Origin: JBBDXA01 sp040902585
Lineage (GTDB): Bacteria; Planctomycetota; Phycisphaerae; Phycisphaerales; Phycisphaeraceae
Length of the DNA stretch: 23,047 nt
Assembly (NCBI GenBank): GCA_040902585.1
Contig: JBBDXA010000154.1
Span: 1-23,047 of the forward strand
Reading direction: 5' to 3'
The position numbers and the translations under genes were made by a program. The notes under the pieces are model-generated. The model was not told the origin of the DNA, searched no databases, and was given only the letters and a program-made list of their open reading frames with translations. Within the stretch, counting starts at the first letter, position 1. Each line of letters begins with the position of its first letter. Below, one piece after another: positions 6,363-13,607 of this stretch.

Positions 6363-9300
6363 TCACCGACTCATAAACATCTCATCCAGATTCAACATCA
6401 CATTCCCCACCACCGTCCACGCCGCCGCATCCACGACATCCGTCCCGCCGGGCAGCGGGCCGATGGGTTTCGTCGCCATCTCCATCGCGGCTTTCTTGTC
6501 TTGCGTGAAATGAGCACGACTACTCTCAAACAGTTTCACGAGCCGCGTCACTTCCTTTTCCGTCGCATGGCGCGAGACGCAGAGGCGCAGGCCGTAGCGC
6601 ACACGATCCTGCGGCGAGGAGCCGCCCTCGGTCATCATGCGCCGCGCCAGTGCCTGTGCCGCTTCGACGTACACCGGATCGTTCAACGTCACCAGCGCCT
6701 GCAAGGGCGTGTTGGTGCGGTCCCGGCGAACGGTGCAGACTTCGCGATTGGGCGCGTCGAATGCCGCCATCGATGGATACGGATTGCTCCGCCGCCAGGT
6801 GGTGTAAAGGCCGCGACGGAACTTGTCCTCACCGGTGCTGGTGGTCCAGTCGATGCCGCCGCCGAACGCCGCGCTCACGCCGAAGGAAGGCTGCGGCGGG
6901 CGCACGGGCGGGCCGAACATCTTGGGGCTGAGCAGGCCGGAAACGAACAAGGCCTGATCGCGGATCGCCTCAGCCGAAAGCCGGAAGCGCGGGCCGCGAG
7001 CGACGAGGCGATTGTCCGGATCACGTTCGAGCAGCTCCGGCGAAACCTTCGACTCCTGCTTGTACGCTTCACTGGTCACGATCATGCGAAGCAACCGCTT
7101 CATGTTCCACTTCGACTCGACAAGGTCCACCGCCAACCAGTCGAGCAGTGCCTGATTCACTGGCTGATCCCCCTGCGAACCGAACTCTTCACTCGTCGCG
7201 ACGATGCCGGTGCCGAAAACCTTCTCCCAGTAACGATTGACGGTGACGCGGGCCGTGAGCGGGTTGCGGGCATCAACGAGCCAGCGCGCCATCGCGAGGC
7301 GATCGAGCGTTGCACCCTCGGGCGGCGTAAGGCCAAGCGACTCAGGCAGGCCGGGCTGCACGACATCGCCCGTGTCCAGATAGTTGCCGCGAATCTGAAT
7401 CTTCGTCACTCGCCTCTGATTCGCCGGCAGCTCGCGCAGGATCGGCACCGTGTTGGCGGGTTTCATGTCGTTCAACTGTTTCTGGGCCTTGGCGAGGCGA
7501 TCGCGCAGCGGTTTGCTCTGCGGATTGATCGTGTCGAAGTAGTCGCCGATGCGCGTCACCTGCGCGGCCGAGCGTTTGTCGAGAGCGGTGTTGGCGATGG
7601 CGATGATGTCAGCCGGCGCGACGCCGAGCACCACTTCCCTGCTCGGAGCCGGCGCCTCGGCGAACTGTTCCTGCGAGAGCACCTGCTGCTTCTCATCGAG
7701 GATCGAGATGCGGTAGCCGGCGAGTCGGCCGCCGACGTTACCATCCGTGCGGTTCCAGACCGCGATGCGATCAATAGCGAAAGCCTTGCCCAGGTCCACT
7801 TGCCACCAAGGGTTCTTCTCGCTCTTGGTATGGCTGGTGGATTTGGCGACGTTGTAGTCACCATTGGTGTTGCCGTCGATGGCGAGGTGGGGCGGGCCGT
7901 CGTAATCGGTGCTGGACTGCGTCGCCTTGCCCTTGAGCGCGACGTTCTCGCCGCCGCTGAAGACCTGCACCTCGGCGAGCGAAAGGAACTCGGCGCGATC
8001 GATGATCTCGACCTTCACGAACCGCCCTACCACGCCGGGCTTCGCGTTGCCCGCCAGCGTCTTCTCCCACGCCGCCTGGGCCGCGGCCTGCGAGCCTTTC
8101 GCCTTTTCGACTTCACCCGTCAGCTTCGCGATCTCATCGCGCAATTTCGCCTTCTGCTCTTCCTGTTCATCGGAGAAGGAAGCGATCGTCGGACTTTCAT
8201 CGCGCCTGTCCGCATCGGCGGAATTATTCAGGATCGCGAAGACCTGAAAATATTCCTTCTGCGAGATGGGATCAAATTTGTGTGTGTGGCACTGGGCGCA
8301 GGCCATCGTCGTGCCCATCCACGTGGCGAAAGTCGTGTTCACGCGATCGACGACCGCGACGTTGCGATACTCTTCATCGTTGGTGCCGCCTTCGTTGTTG
8401 GTCTGCGTGTTGCGGTGAAAGGCGGTGGCGATGAGGCGGTTGGTTTCGTCCTGCGGAATCCAGTGGGACCCACCCACATGAGTGGGTGGGCTTTGCCCCG
8501 GCTTGACTGTCTCCTGACTCCTGTCTCCTGTCTCCTGATTCAGCAGGTCGCCCGCAAGCTGAAGCACGGTGAACTGATCGAACGGCATGTTGGCGTTGAA
8601 CGCGCGGATCACCCAGTCGCGGTAGCCCCAGATGACTCGCGCAGGGTCGTCGGCATACCCCGACGAATCGGCGTACCGCGCCAGGTCCAGCCACTTGCGG
8701 GCCCAGTGTTCGCCGTAGGATTCCTTCGCGAGCATGCGATCGACATACTTCCCGTACGCATCGGGGCCGGTGTCCTTCACGAACGCATCGACCTCTGCGA
8801 CCGTCGGCGGAAGGCCGGTGATATCCAGCGAAGCGCGGCGAGCGAGTGTGTAACGATCCGCCTGCGGCGAGGGAAGGAGCCCTTCGCTCAGCAACCGCGC
8901 GAGGATGAGCCGATCGATCGGGTTCTTCGTCCAGACAGCATTGGTCTTCGAGACATCGGGCAGCGCACCCTTCACCGGCGCGACGTACGCCCAGTGCTTC
9001 GCATACGGCGCGCCCTGCGCGACCCACTTCTTCAGCGTTTCGATTTCCCTCGGCTTCAGCGTCTTTCCCAACTTCGCCGGCGGCATCACTTCAGTACGAT
9101 CCTTCGACATGATGCGCGCGACCAGCTCGCTCTCATCGAGCTTACCCGGCACGATCGCGCGGAAACCATCATGATCCGCCAATGCGCCTTCACGCGTGTC
9201 CAGTCGGCGGTCGGCCTTGCGGGTCTTCTCATCCGGCCCGTGGCACTGAAAACAGTTGGCCGAGAGTATCGGGCGGATGTCGCGGTTGAAGTCCAGCGGC

Positions 9301-9374
9301 TCCTCGGCGGCGCACAACGGCGATGCAGCGGGCGCGACGGCGATGAGGCAGGCGAATGTCCAAAGGATTCGCAT
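6363..9374 (-). CDS. Planctomycete cytochrome C protein: PSCyt1-DUF1549-F5/8C-DUF1553
   Basis: A 1003-residue exported protein. A signal peptide (about 1-23, MRILWTFACLIAVAPAASP) is followed by a PSCyt1 region with the heme motif CFQCH (41-45). Next come DUF1549 (about 140-375, containing a second CAQCH near 358), a charged coiled segment (about 400-430), and a discoidin-like F5/8 type C region (about 475-565, WWQVDLGKAFAIDRI). DUF1553 fills the C-terminal third. ATG 9374 is chosen over an upstream in-frame start because it begins the signal peptide and AGGA lies upstream. Residues 279-309 are an in-frame insertion of repeat-like sequence where relatives normally run straight from AGDLL into the IATAFHRN block. 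The family is linked by context to exported DUF1501 proteins and polysaccharide degradation; its reaction is unknown. Confidence 0.93.
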   Translation of the reverse strand: MRILWTFACLIAVAPAASPLCAAEEPLDFNRDIRPILSANCFQCHGPDEKTRKADRRLDTREGALADHDGFRAIVPGKLDESELVARIMSKDRTEVMPPAKLGKTLKPREIETLKKWVAQGAPYAKHWAYVAPVKGALPDVSKTNAVWTKNPIDRLILARLLSEGLLPSPQADRYTLARRASLDITGLPPTVAEVDAFVKDTGPDAYGKYVDRMLAKESYGEHWARKWLDLARYADSSGYADDPARVIWGYRDWVIRAFNANMPFDQFTVLQLAGDLLNQETGDRSQETVKPGQSPPTHVGGSHWIPQDETNRLIATAFHRNTQTNNEGGTNDEEYRNVAVVDRVNTTFATWMGTTMACAQCHTHKFDPISQKEYFQVFAILNNSADADRRDESPTIASFSDEQEEQKAKLRDEIAKLTGEVEKAKGSQAAAQAAWEKTLAGNAKPGVVGRFVKVEIIDRAEFLSLAEVQVFSGGENVALKGKATQSSTDYDGPPHLAIDGNTNGDYNVAKSTSHTKSEKNPWWQVDLGKAFAIDRIAVWNRTDGNVGGRLAGYRISILDEKQQVLSQEQFAEAPAPSREVVLGVAPADIIAIANTALDKRSAAQVTRIGDYFDTINPQSKPLRDRLAKAQKQLNDMKPANTVPILRELPANQRRVTKIQIRGNYLDTGDVVQPGLPESLGLTPPEGATLDRLAMARWLVDARNPLTARVTVNRYWEKVFGTGIVATSEEFGSQGDQPVNQALLDWLAVDLVESKWNMKRLLRMIVTSEAYKQESKVSPELLERDPDNRLVARGPRFRLSAEAIRDQALFVSGLLSPKMFGPPVRPPQPSFGVSAAFGGGIDWTTSTGEDKFRRGLYTTWRRSNPYPSMAAFDAPNREVCTVRRDRTNTPLQALVTLNDPVYVEAAQALARRMMTEGGSSPQDRVRYGLRLCVSRHATEKEVTRLVKLFESSRAHFTQDKKAAMEMATKPIGPLPGGTDVVDAAAWTVVGNVMLNLDEMFMSR
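8448..8540. repeat. Repeat-derived insertion inside the DUF1553 coding sequence
   Basis: The DNA holds a perfect 9-bp stem (CCCACCCAC 8469-8477 with GTGGGTGGG 8482-8490, 4-nt loop). It also holds a run of CTCCTG-type hexamers around 8510-8537 (CTCCTG at several successive positions). It encodes residues 279-309, including NQETGDRSQET and PPTHVGGSH, which look like translated non-coding repeat rather than protein. The frame stays open throughout. Confidence 0.65.
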
Positions 9375-9494
9375 GATGATTGGCTTCCTGTTCCGGTTGA
9401 GCCGACGCATCCGAAAGCAAAGCGGACAACGCCCGGCGATATTAAAGACCACATTGATTATACGCCCGCCAGGCCTGGGGCAGTCATCGGTGAC

Positions 9495-11030
9495 TCACTG
9501 AATCGCCGAGTTCGCCCGCTGCCCCTTCGCCCGGATGTCCTTCAGCAGCGCCTGCATCTCTTCGACTTTCTTCGGCTGGTCCGCGTAGTGGTTCTTGCGC
9601 TGGGCGAGGTCTTCGCGCAGGTTGTAAAGCCCGCCGGGGTGGCGATCGTCGGCGTAATCATTGGCCTTGTCGAACCAGTCGGGCACGGCGGTGATCGAGC
9701 CGGTCTTCGCATCGATGAGCACCCAGTCGCCCTGGCGCACGGCGTAGTGATTCGCCTTGGTGTTATGAACGATCGCCGTGCGCGCCGAGTTGCCGCCCTT
9801 CCACAGAGCGAGCTGATTCAGACTGTCATCCGCGCCCTTCGCGGGCAGCTCCGCCCCGGCGATCGCGGCGAGGGTGGCCAAGAAGTCGACCTGACTGAAG
9901 ATGCCGTCGCTGACGAGCCCTGGGGTGACCTTGCCCGGCCAGCGCACGAGCATTGGGACACGGTGGCCGCCCTCGTAGATGTCGCGCTTCAGGCCGCGCA
10001 GTTCGCCGCTGCTGCGATGCTCGAATGTGCGCAGGCGATCGTAGGCGTACTTTTCAGGGCCGTTGTCGGCGGTGAAGATCACGATCGTGTTCTCGCGGAA
10101 GCCGTTGGCATCGATGGCATTGAGAATCTGTCCGCAGGTCCAGTCGGTCTGCACGACGAAGTCGCCGTAGCCGCCGGCCTTGGACTTGCCGGTGAATTCC
10201 TTCGTGGGCACGATCGGCGCGTGCGGCGAAGTGAAGGGCACATAAAGGAAGAACGGCTTCGCGCTCCCCTTCTGTTTGCCGATCCACGCGACAGCCTTCT
10301 CCGTGAGCGTGGGCATGACGTTGTAAAAATCCCAATCCTTCACCATTGGACCCGGCCGCGCTTCCCAACTGCCCTCAGCGGTCTTGGGCGTGATGGTCAA
10401 CGGCTCGGTCGGCACGGTGATCACGCGATCATTCTCGAACCACGCGTAGGGCGGGAAGTTGGGCACGTCATCGCCGAAGTAATAGTCGAAGCCGTGCGCC
10501 AGCGGCCCGCCGGGAATCGCTTTGGACCAGTCGAACTCATTCGGCGCGAAGCCGCCTTTGCCGGCCTTCGCGCCGGGCTTTTTGATCGCATCCCAGTCCC
10601 AGCCGAGGTGCCACTTGCCGATGCAGGCTGTCGTGTAGCCTTTGGTTCGCAGCATGCCGGGGAGTGTGAACTCATTCTTGTCGAAGACCGACGGGCCGAA
10701 GCTGTTGACGATGCCGTGAAACTTGCGCCAGTGAAATCGCCCGGTGAGCAGCGCATATCGGCTGGGCGAACAGATGCCCGAGGAACTGTGGGCATCGGTG
10801 AAGCGGATGCCTTCGCTTGCGAGCTGGTCCAGATGCGGCGTGGGGATCTTGGAACCTGCGTTCTGCACGCCCAGGTCACCGTGGCCCATGTCGTCGGCGT
10901 AGAGGATGACGATGTTGGGAAGGTCGCGCGTGCCTGCCGCGGCGAGCACCGGCCGGGCGGTGATGAAAGCGCACAGCATCAAAGGCAGGATGGCGACGTA
11001 GGCGAACCTTGGGCGATGCGGTGGTTTCAT
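9495..11030 (-). CDS. Sulfatase, formylglycine (Cys) type, exported
   Basis: A 511-residue sulfatase. A signal peptide (about 1-32, ending LAAAG) is followed by NIVILYADDMGHGDLG with the metal-binding Asp46-Asp47. The formylglycine motif CSPSR (87-91) lies within GICSPSRYALLTGR. Further family blocks are GKWHLGWDWD, FFLYVPFTSPHAP and FTADNGPEK. It would hydrolyse sulfate esters, probably of a polysaccharide or other sulfated substrate, after Cys87 is converted by a formylglycine-generating enzyme that is not in this window. ATG 11030 is supported by GGAGG 5 nt upstream; the longer open frame upstream is antisense to the sigma gene. It is first in a minus-strand block with the DUF1553 gene 120 bp downstream. 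The leader 11031-11252 is shared with the divergent sigma gene. Confidence 0.94.
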   Translation of the reverse strand: MKPPHRPRFAYVAILPLMLCAFITARPVLAAAGTRDLPNIVILYADDMGHGDLGVQNAGSKIPTPHLDQLASEGIRFTDAHSSSGICSPSRYALLTGRFHWRKFHGIVNSFGPSVFDKNEFTLPGMLRTKGYTTACIGKWHLGWDWDAIKKPGAKAGKGGFAPNEFDWSKAIPGGPLAHGFDYYFGDDVPNFPPYAWFENDRVITVPTEPLTITPKTAEGSWEARPGPMVKDWDFYNVMPTLTEKAVAWIGKQKGSAKPFFLYVPFTSPHAPIVPTKEFTGKSKAGGYGDFVVQTDWTCGQILNAIDANGFRENTIVIFTADNGPEKYAYDRLRTFEHRSSGELRGLKRDIYEGGHRVPMLVRWPGKVTPGLVSDGIFSQVDFLATLAAIAGAELPAKGADDSLNQLALWKGGNSARTAIVHNTKANHYAVRQGDWVLIDAKTGSITAVPDWFDKANDYADDRHPGGLYNLREDLAQRKNHYADQPKKVEEMQALLKDIRAKGQRANSAIQ

Positions 11031-11161
11031 GAGTCCTCCAACAGGGAGATTGATCCGGTGCGGCCGGGGGTGACGGCCACCGTCAATCCGGCCATCGTAA
11101 CAGGCCCGGCAACCGTTATCGGAATCTGCCCGGCTTCTCCCTTTCGGTTTTCGCGATCTTC

Positions 11162-11190
11162 TAAAGTTTCCAATGCGATCCGGCCGATGT
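11162..11190 (+). promoter_or_regulatory. Possible sigma-28 (FliA)-type promoter upstream of the sigma gene
   Basis: TAAAGTTT (11162-11169) equals the -35 element of enteric sigma-28 promoters. GCCGATGT (11183-11190) matches six of eight bases of the -10 element GCCGATAA. The spacer is 13 bp where 11 is optimal, which weakens the call. It ends 62 nt before the start codon of a FliA-like sigma factor, which would suit autoregulation. Confidence 0.35.
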
Positions 11191-11252
11191 TGGCGGGATT
11201 GGCGCGCCGACAGGCGGTCGCGCGGACGCAAAGCAGGGACAAGGAAGCCAAC

Positions 11253-12116
11253 ATGACGATGCCCGATATCACCACGCGCCCGCAGGCGCCGGAACTCTGG
11301 CAGGCCTACGCGAAGGCGAACGCGGTTCACGCCGAGCTGGTGGAAAAGGGCGACGCAGCGCCGAAAGCGGTGCGGAAGCGGGAGATCGCCGAGAAGCAGG
11401 TCGAGGCGATCCGCAACGATCTGGTTGAAACCTACCTGCCGCTGGTGCGGAGCGTCGCCGAGCGCGTGGCCATGCGGGTGCCGCGCGGGGTCGATCTGGA
11501 TGACATGATGATCGAAGGCTCGTTCGGCCTGATGCACGCGATCGGCGGGTTCGATCCGGCGCGCGAGGTGCGCTTCGAGACCTTCGCCGCCCTGCGCATT
11601 CGCGGCGCCATCCTCGATTACCTGCGCTCGATCGACTGGATTCCGCGCCTGCCGCGCATGAGGCAAAGGCAGGTTGACCAGGTAACCGCAGCCTACTTCC
11701 ACGAGCATGGCCGCACGCCCACCGACGGCGAACTGCTCCCCCTGCTGCCCGGCAAGAAGCACGAAGCCCGGCGCGTGCTCGACGACGGCAGGCTGGTGCA
11801 GATGGGTTCCCTCGAAGCCCGGCAGGCCATGATGCATCGCGATCACGACACGCGCAGCGCCGTGGAAATTCCCGATCCCAGCGCCGTCTCGCCGCCGACT
11901 GCCAGTCATCGCAAGATGCTTCAGGATTACATCGGTCGCGAACTTTCACGCTCCGAACGGCTCATCCTCATCCTCAACTACTACGAAGGCCTGACGCTGG
12001 CGGAAGTCGGCAAGGTACTCAAGATCAGCGAGTCGCGCGTGAGCCAGATTCGTACATCGATCCTGGATCGCCTGCGAGCCCGCTTCACCGAAGGCGCGGC
12101 GGTGGCGCAGTTCTGA
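11253..12116 (+). CDS. FliA/WhiG-type RNA polymerase sigma factor (sigma-28 family)
   Basis: A 287-residue sigma factor. Region 2 spans about 55-125 (NDLVETYLPLVRSVAERV, then FDPAREVRFETFAALRIRGA, then ILDYLR). Region 3 is about 133-165 (RQRQVDQVTAAYF, GRTPTDGEL). Region 4 is about 228-278, with ERLILILNYYEGLTLAEVGK and SESRVSQIRTSILDRLR. The SESRVSQ helix is typical of the FliA/WhiG group, which directs RNA polymerase to flagellar or developmental promoters. ATG 11253 is chosen because AAGGA lies 7 nt upstream; the open frame extends thousands of bases upstream only as an antisense shadow. The first about 50 residues are an extra charged helix. No flagellar genes or anti-sigma factor are nearby, so the regulon is unknown. 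Confidence 0.92.
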   Translation: MTMPDITTRPQAPELWQAYAKANAVHAELVEKGDAAPKAVRKREIAEKQVEAIRNDLVETYLPLVRSVAERVAMRVPRGVDLDDMMIEGSFGLMHAIGGFDPAREVRFETFAALRIRGAILDYLRSIDWIPRLPRMRQRQVDQVTAAYFHEHGRTPTDGELLPLLPGKKHEARRVLDDGRLVQMGSLEARQAMMHRDHDTRSAVEIPDPSAVSPPTASHRKMLQDYIGRELSRSERLILILNYYEGLTLAEVGKVLKISESRVSQIRTSILDRLRARFTEGAAVAQF

Positions 12117-12144
12117 GCGTGATGAGCTGATAATGAGCCTTGGC

Positions 12145-12166
12145 TGGGTGCCACGGCTCGACGAGG
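12145..12166 (+). repeat. Left arm of 22-bp imperfect palindrome (TGGGTGCCACGG repeat)
   Basis: This arm begins TGGGTGCCACGG and matches the reverse complement of 13565-13586 at 20 of 22 positions. A second pair, AGACCCGTGC near 12178 and GCACGGGTCT near 12229, lies further in. Without the IS3 element the site would be an imperfect palindrome of roughly 130 bp between the convergent sigma and PPC genes. Confidence 0.7.
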
Positions 12167-12238
12167 CTTTGCGAGGAGACCCGTGCCGATCGCCTTTGTC
12201 CAGGTTACATCACGCGCAACAGGCCTCCGCACGGGTCT

Positions 12239-12241
12239 TCG
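12239..12241. repeat. Target-site duplication TCG, left
   Basis: TCG directly precedes the left end of the IS3 element and is repeated at 13554-13556 directly after its right end. Three base pairs is a usual duplication length for IS3-family elements. Confidence 0.7.
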
Positions 12242-12287
12242 TGGGCCTGCCCCCATTCGGTGGACAGGGGGCGGCAGCGGCGGGGAG
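12242..12287 (+). repeat. IS3 terminal inverted repeat, left (downstream end of transposase)
   Basis: Forty-six bases beginning TGGGCCTGCCCCCATT, identical to the reverse complement of 13508-13553. The OrfB stop codon lies 6 bp inside it. Confidence 0.9.
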
Positions 12288-12292
12288 TCTCG

Positions 12293-13159
12293 CTACGCCG
12301 CGAGGTTTTTCTCGAATTGAATCGGACTGATGTATCCCAAGGTGCTGTGTCGTCGGGTTCGATTGTAGAACGTTTCGATGTACTGGACGATGGCGGCCGT
12401 CGCGTCGTCGCGGGTGGCGAAGTCGTATCGATTGGTGCATTCGCGTTTGAGCGTGGCGAACAGGCTCTCCATCGCGGCATTATCGTAGCAGTTGCCGGTG
12501 CGGCTCATGCTCGGCGTGATGCCGTGGGCCTCGAGCAGGGCGCGGTAACTGACGCACGCGTACTGCACGCCGCGATCGCTGTGGTGGATGAGGCCTGGCT
12601 TGATGCGGCCGCGCCGGTTGCGCAGCGCCATGTCCAGGGCGTCGATCGCCAGCGACGCGCGCAGGTGATCCGCCATCGCGTAGCCGATGATGCGGCGCGT
12701 GCACAGGTCCATCACCGCCGCGACATACAGCCAGCCCTCGGCGGTGCGGATGTACGTGATGTCACTGACCCAGACGCGGTCGGGCTCGGACTGCGTGAAC
12801 TGGCGGTCCAGCAGATTCGGCGCGATCGGGTGGGTGTGGTTGCTGTCGGTGGTCATGGGTTTGAACGGCTTGGGTCGCATGGGTGTGATTCCCTCCTTTT
12901 TCAGCAGTTTCGCCACGGTTTTCCTCGACACCTGCTCGTCGGCGTCGCGCAGGTCCTTGTGGATCCGAGGGCTGCCGTAGTTTTGCTCACTGGCCTCGAA
13001 GAAGGCCCGGATCTTCGGCAGCAGTTCGTCGTTGCGTTGCTGCCGCTTGCTGGGTGGGCGTTTGCGGGCGGCGTAGTAGCCGCTCTTGGACACGCCCAGG
13101 ACCCGGCACATCGCGACGACGGAGAACTCCGGATGCTCGCGCATCCAACGGAACTTCAC
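12293..13159 (-). CDS. IS3-family transposase OrfB (DDE integrase domain)
   Basis: A 288-residue catalytic transposase subunit. The N-terminal part has an HTH_21-like region (NYGSPRIHKDLRD). The integrase core carries Asp133 (WVSDITYI), Asp195 (HHSDRGVQYA) and Glu231 (NAAMESLFATLKRE), the complete DDE triad with the usual Asp-Glu spacing of 35 residues. The C-terminus has YNRTRRHSTLGY, typical of IS3. The frame starts with GTG at 13159, overlapping the OrfA TGA as GTGA. The frame is open upstream to the slip site at 13189, so the active protein is probably an OrfA-OrfB fusion made by -1 frameshifting. Confidence 0.93.
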   Translation of the reverse strand: MKFRWMREHPEFSVVAMCRVLGVSKSGYYAARKRPPSKRQQRNDELLPKIRAFFEASEQNYGSPRIHKDLRDADEQVSRKTVAKLLKKEGITPMRPKPFKPMTTDSNHTHPIAPNLLDRQFTQSEPDRVWVSDITYIRTAEGWLYVAAVMDLCTRRIIGYAMADHLRASLAIDALDMALRNRRGRIKPGLIHHSDRGVQYACVSYRALLEAHGITPSMSRTGNCYDNAAMESLFATLKRECTNRYDFATRDDATAAIVQYIETFYNRTRRHSTLGYISPIQFEKNLAA

Positions 13160-13470
13160 GGGCTCTGCTTCGCGAAGTACGCCGTCGCTTTTTTTAAAAT
13201 GGCGTTGTCCTCGCGAAGCCGCTCATTCTCGCGGCGCAGGTCACGCAGCTCGGTGAGCATCGCCTTGGGGTCGGCCGCCAGGTCCTTGTCCGCCTGGCCG
13301 GGCTTGTAGTGGGGCGCGAACTTGATGATCCACTCCGAGAGCGTCTTGCGATCGACCTCGAAGCGTCGGGCGACTTCGTTGACGCTGTAGCCTTGTTCGG
13401 TCGCCATCTTGACGGCTCCGAGTTTGAAGTCTTTGCTGAAGGCACGTCGGTTGCGGGTACGGGTGGGCAT
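13156..13470 (-). CDS. IS3-family transposase OrfA (HTH DNA-binding subunit)
   Basis: A 104-residue protein starting MPTRTRNRRAFSKDFKLGAV. The helix-turn-helix reads GYSVNEVARRFEVDRKTLSEW. It is followed by a leucine-zipper-like coil, LRDLRRENERLREDNAILKK, and the ending ATAYFAKQSP. ATG 13470 is preferred over a longer frame that would run through the terminal repeat, and has GGAG 8 nt upstream. OrfA binds the element ends. Its 3' end overlaps OrfB in the -1 frame. Confidence 0.92.
   Translation of the reverse strand: MPTRTRNRRAFSKDFKLGAVKMATEQGYSVNEVARRFEVDRKTLSEWIIKFAPHYKPGQADKDLAADPKAMLTELRDLRRENERLREDNAILKKATAYFAKQSP
13189..13195 (-). promoter_or_regulatory. Programmed -1 frameshift slip site (7 A) in the IS3 element
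   Basis: On the coding strand seven A residues are read as TTA AAA AAA GCG in the OrfA frame, that is A AAA AAA, a classical slippery heptamer. A one-base backward slip moves the ribosome into the OrfB frame (AGC GAC GGC), which stays open to the OrfB stop. This is the standard way IS3 elements make the OrfAB transposase. Confidence 0.7.
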
Positions 13471-13507
13471 GATTGGGTCTCCGGGGGGCAGGGCATTATC
13501 ATCTTCT

Positions 13508-13553
13508 CTCCCCGCCGCTGCCGCCCCCTGTCCACCGAATGGGGGCAGGCCCA
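13508..13553 (-). repeat. IS3 terminal inverted repeat, right (upstream of OrfA)
   Basis: Perfect 46-bp inverted match to 12242-12287, ending CA at 13553. It lies 37 bp upstream of the OrfA start codon and probably overlaps the transposase promoter region. Confidence 0.9.
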
Positions 13554-13556
13554 TCG
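13554..13556. repeat. Target-site duplication TCG, right
   Basis: TCG directly follows the right end of the IS3 element and matches 12239-12241. Confidence 0.7.
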
Positions 13557-13564
13557 TGGGCGGA

Positions 13565-13586
13565 CCTCCTCGACCCGTGGCACCCA
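13565..13586 (-). repeat. Right arm of 22-bp imperfect palindrome
   Basis: Inverted partner of 12145-12166 (20 of 22 bases). Its core GACCCGTGGCACCC is also present at 4254-4267. It lies 21 bp past the stop of the PPC-domain gene, so it may serve as that gene's terminator. Confidence 0.65.
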
Positions 13587-13607
13587 AACACGCATGCCAG
13601 TCACATC

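Larger units (their letters stand above)
12242..13553 (-). mobile_element. IS3-family insertion sequence, apparently complete (1312 bp)
   Basis: The element is bounded by perfect 46-bp inverted repeats (12242-12287 and 13508-13553). Its ends are TG and CA, typical of IS3, and it is flanked by a 3-bp duplication TCG. It encodes OrfA (13156-13470) and OrfB (12293-13159) on the minus strand with a 7-A slip site before the OrfA stop. All expected parts are intact, so it was probably active recently. The repeat sequence contains CCCCCATTCGGTGGACAG, resembling ends of IS150-like members, but the subgroup is not assigned. Confidence 0.92.

Noticed and set aside
6501..12116. A single plus-strand open frame of 1871 codons
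   Set aside because: Only its last 287 codons (from ATG 11253) are the sigma factor. The rest is antisense to the DUF1553 and sulfatase genes, has arginine/histidine-rich composition without domains, and is open because of the high GC third-position bias of the genes opposite.
12140..13309. A 389-codon plus-strand frame across the IS3 element
   Set aside because: Antisense to OrfB, whose DDE motifs are complete; it crosses the element boundary, which a real gene of either side would not.
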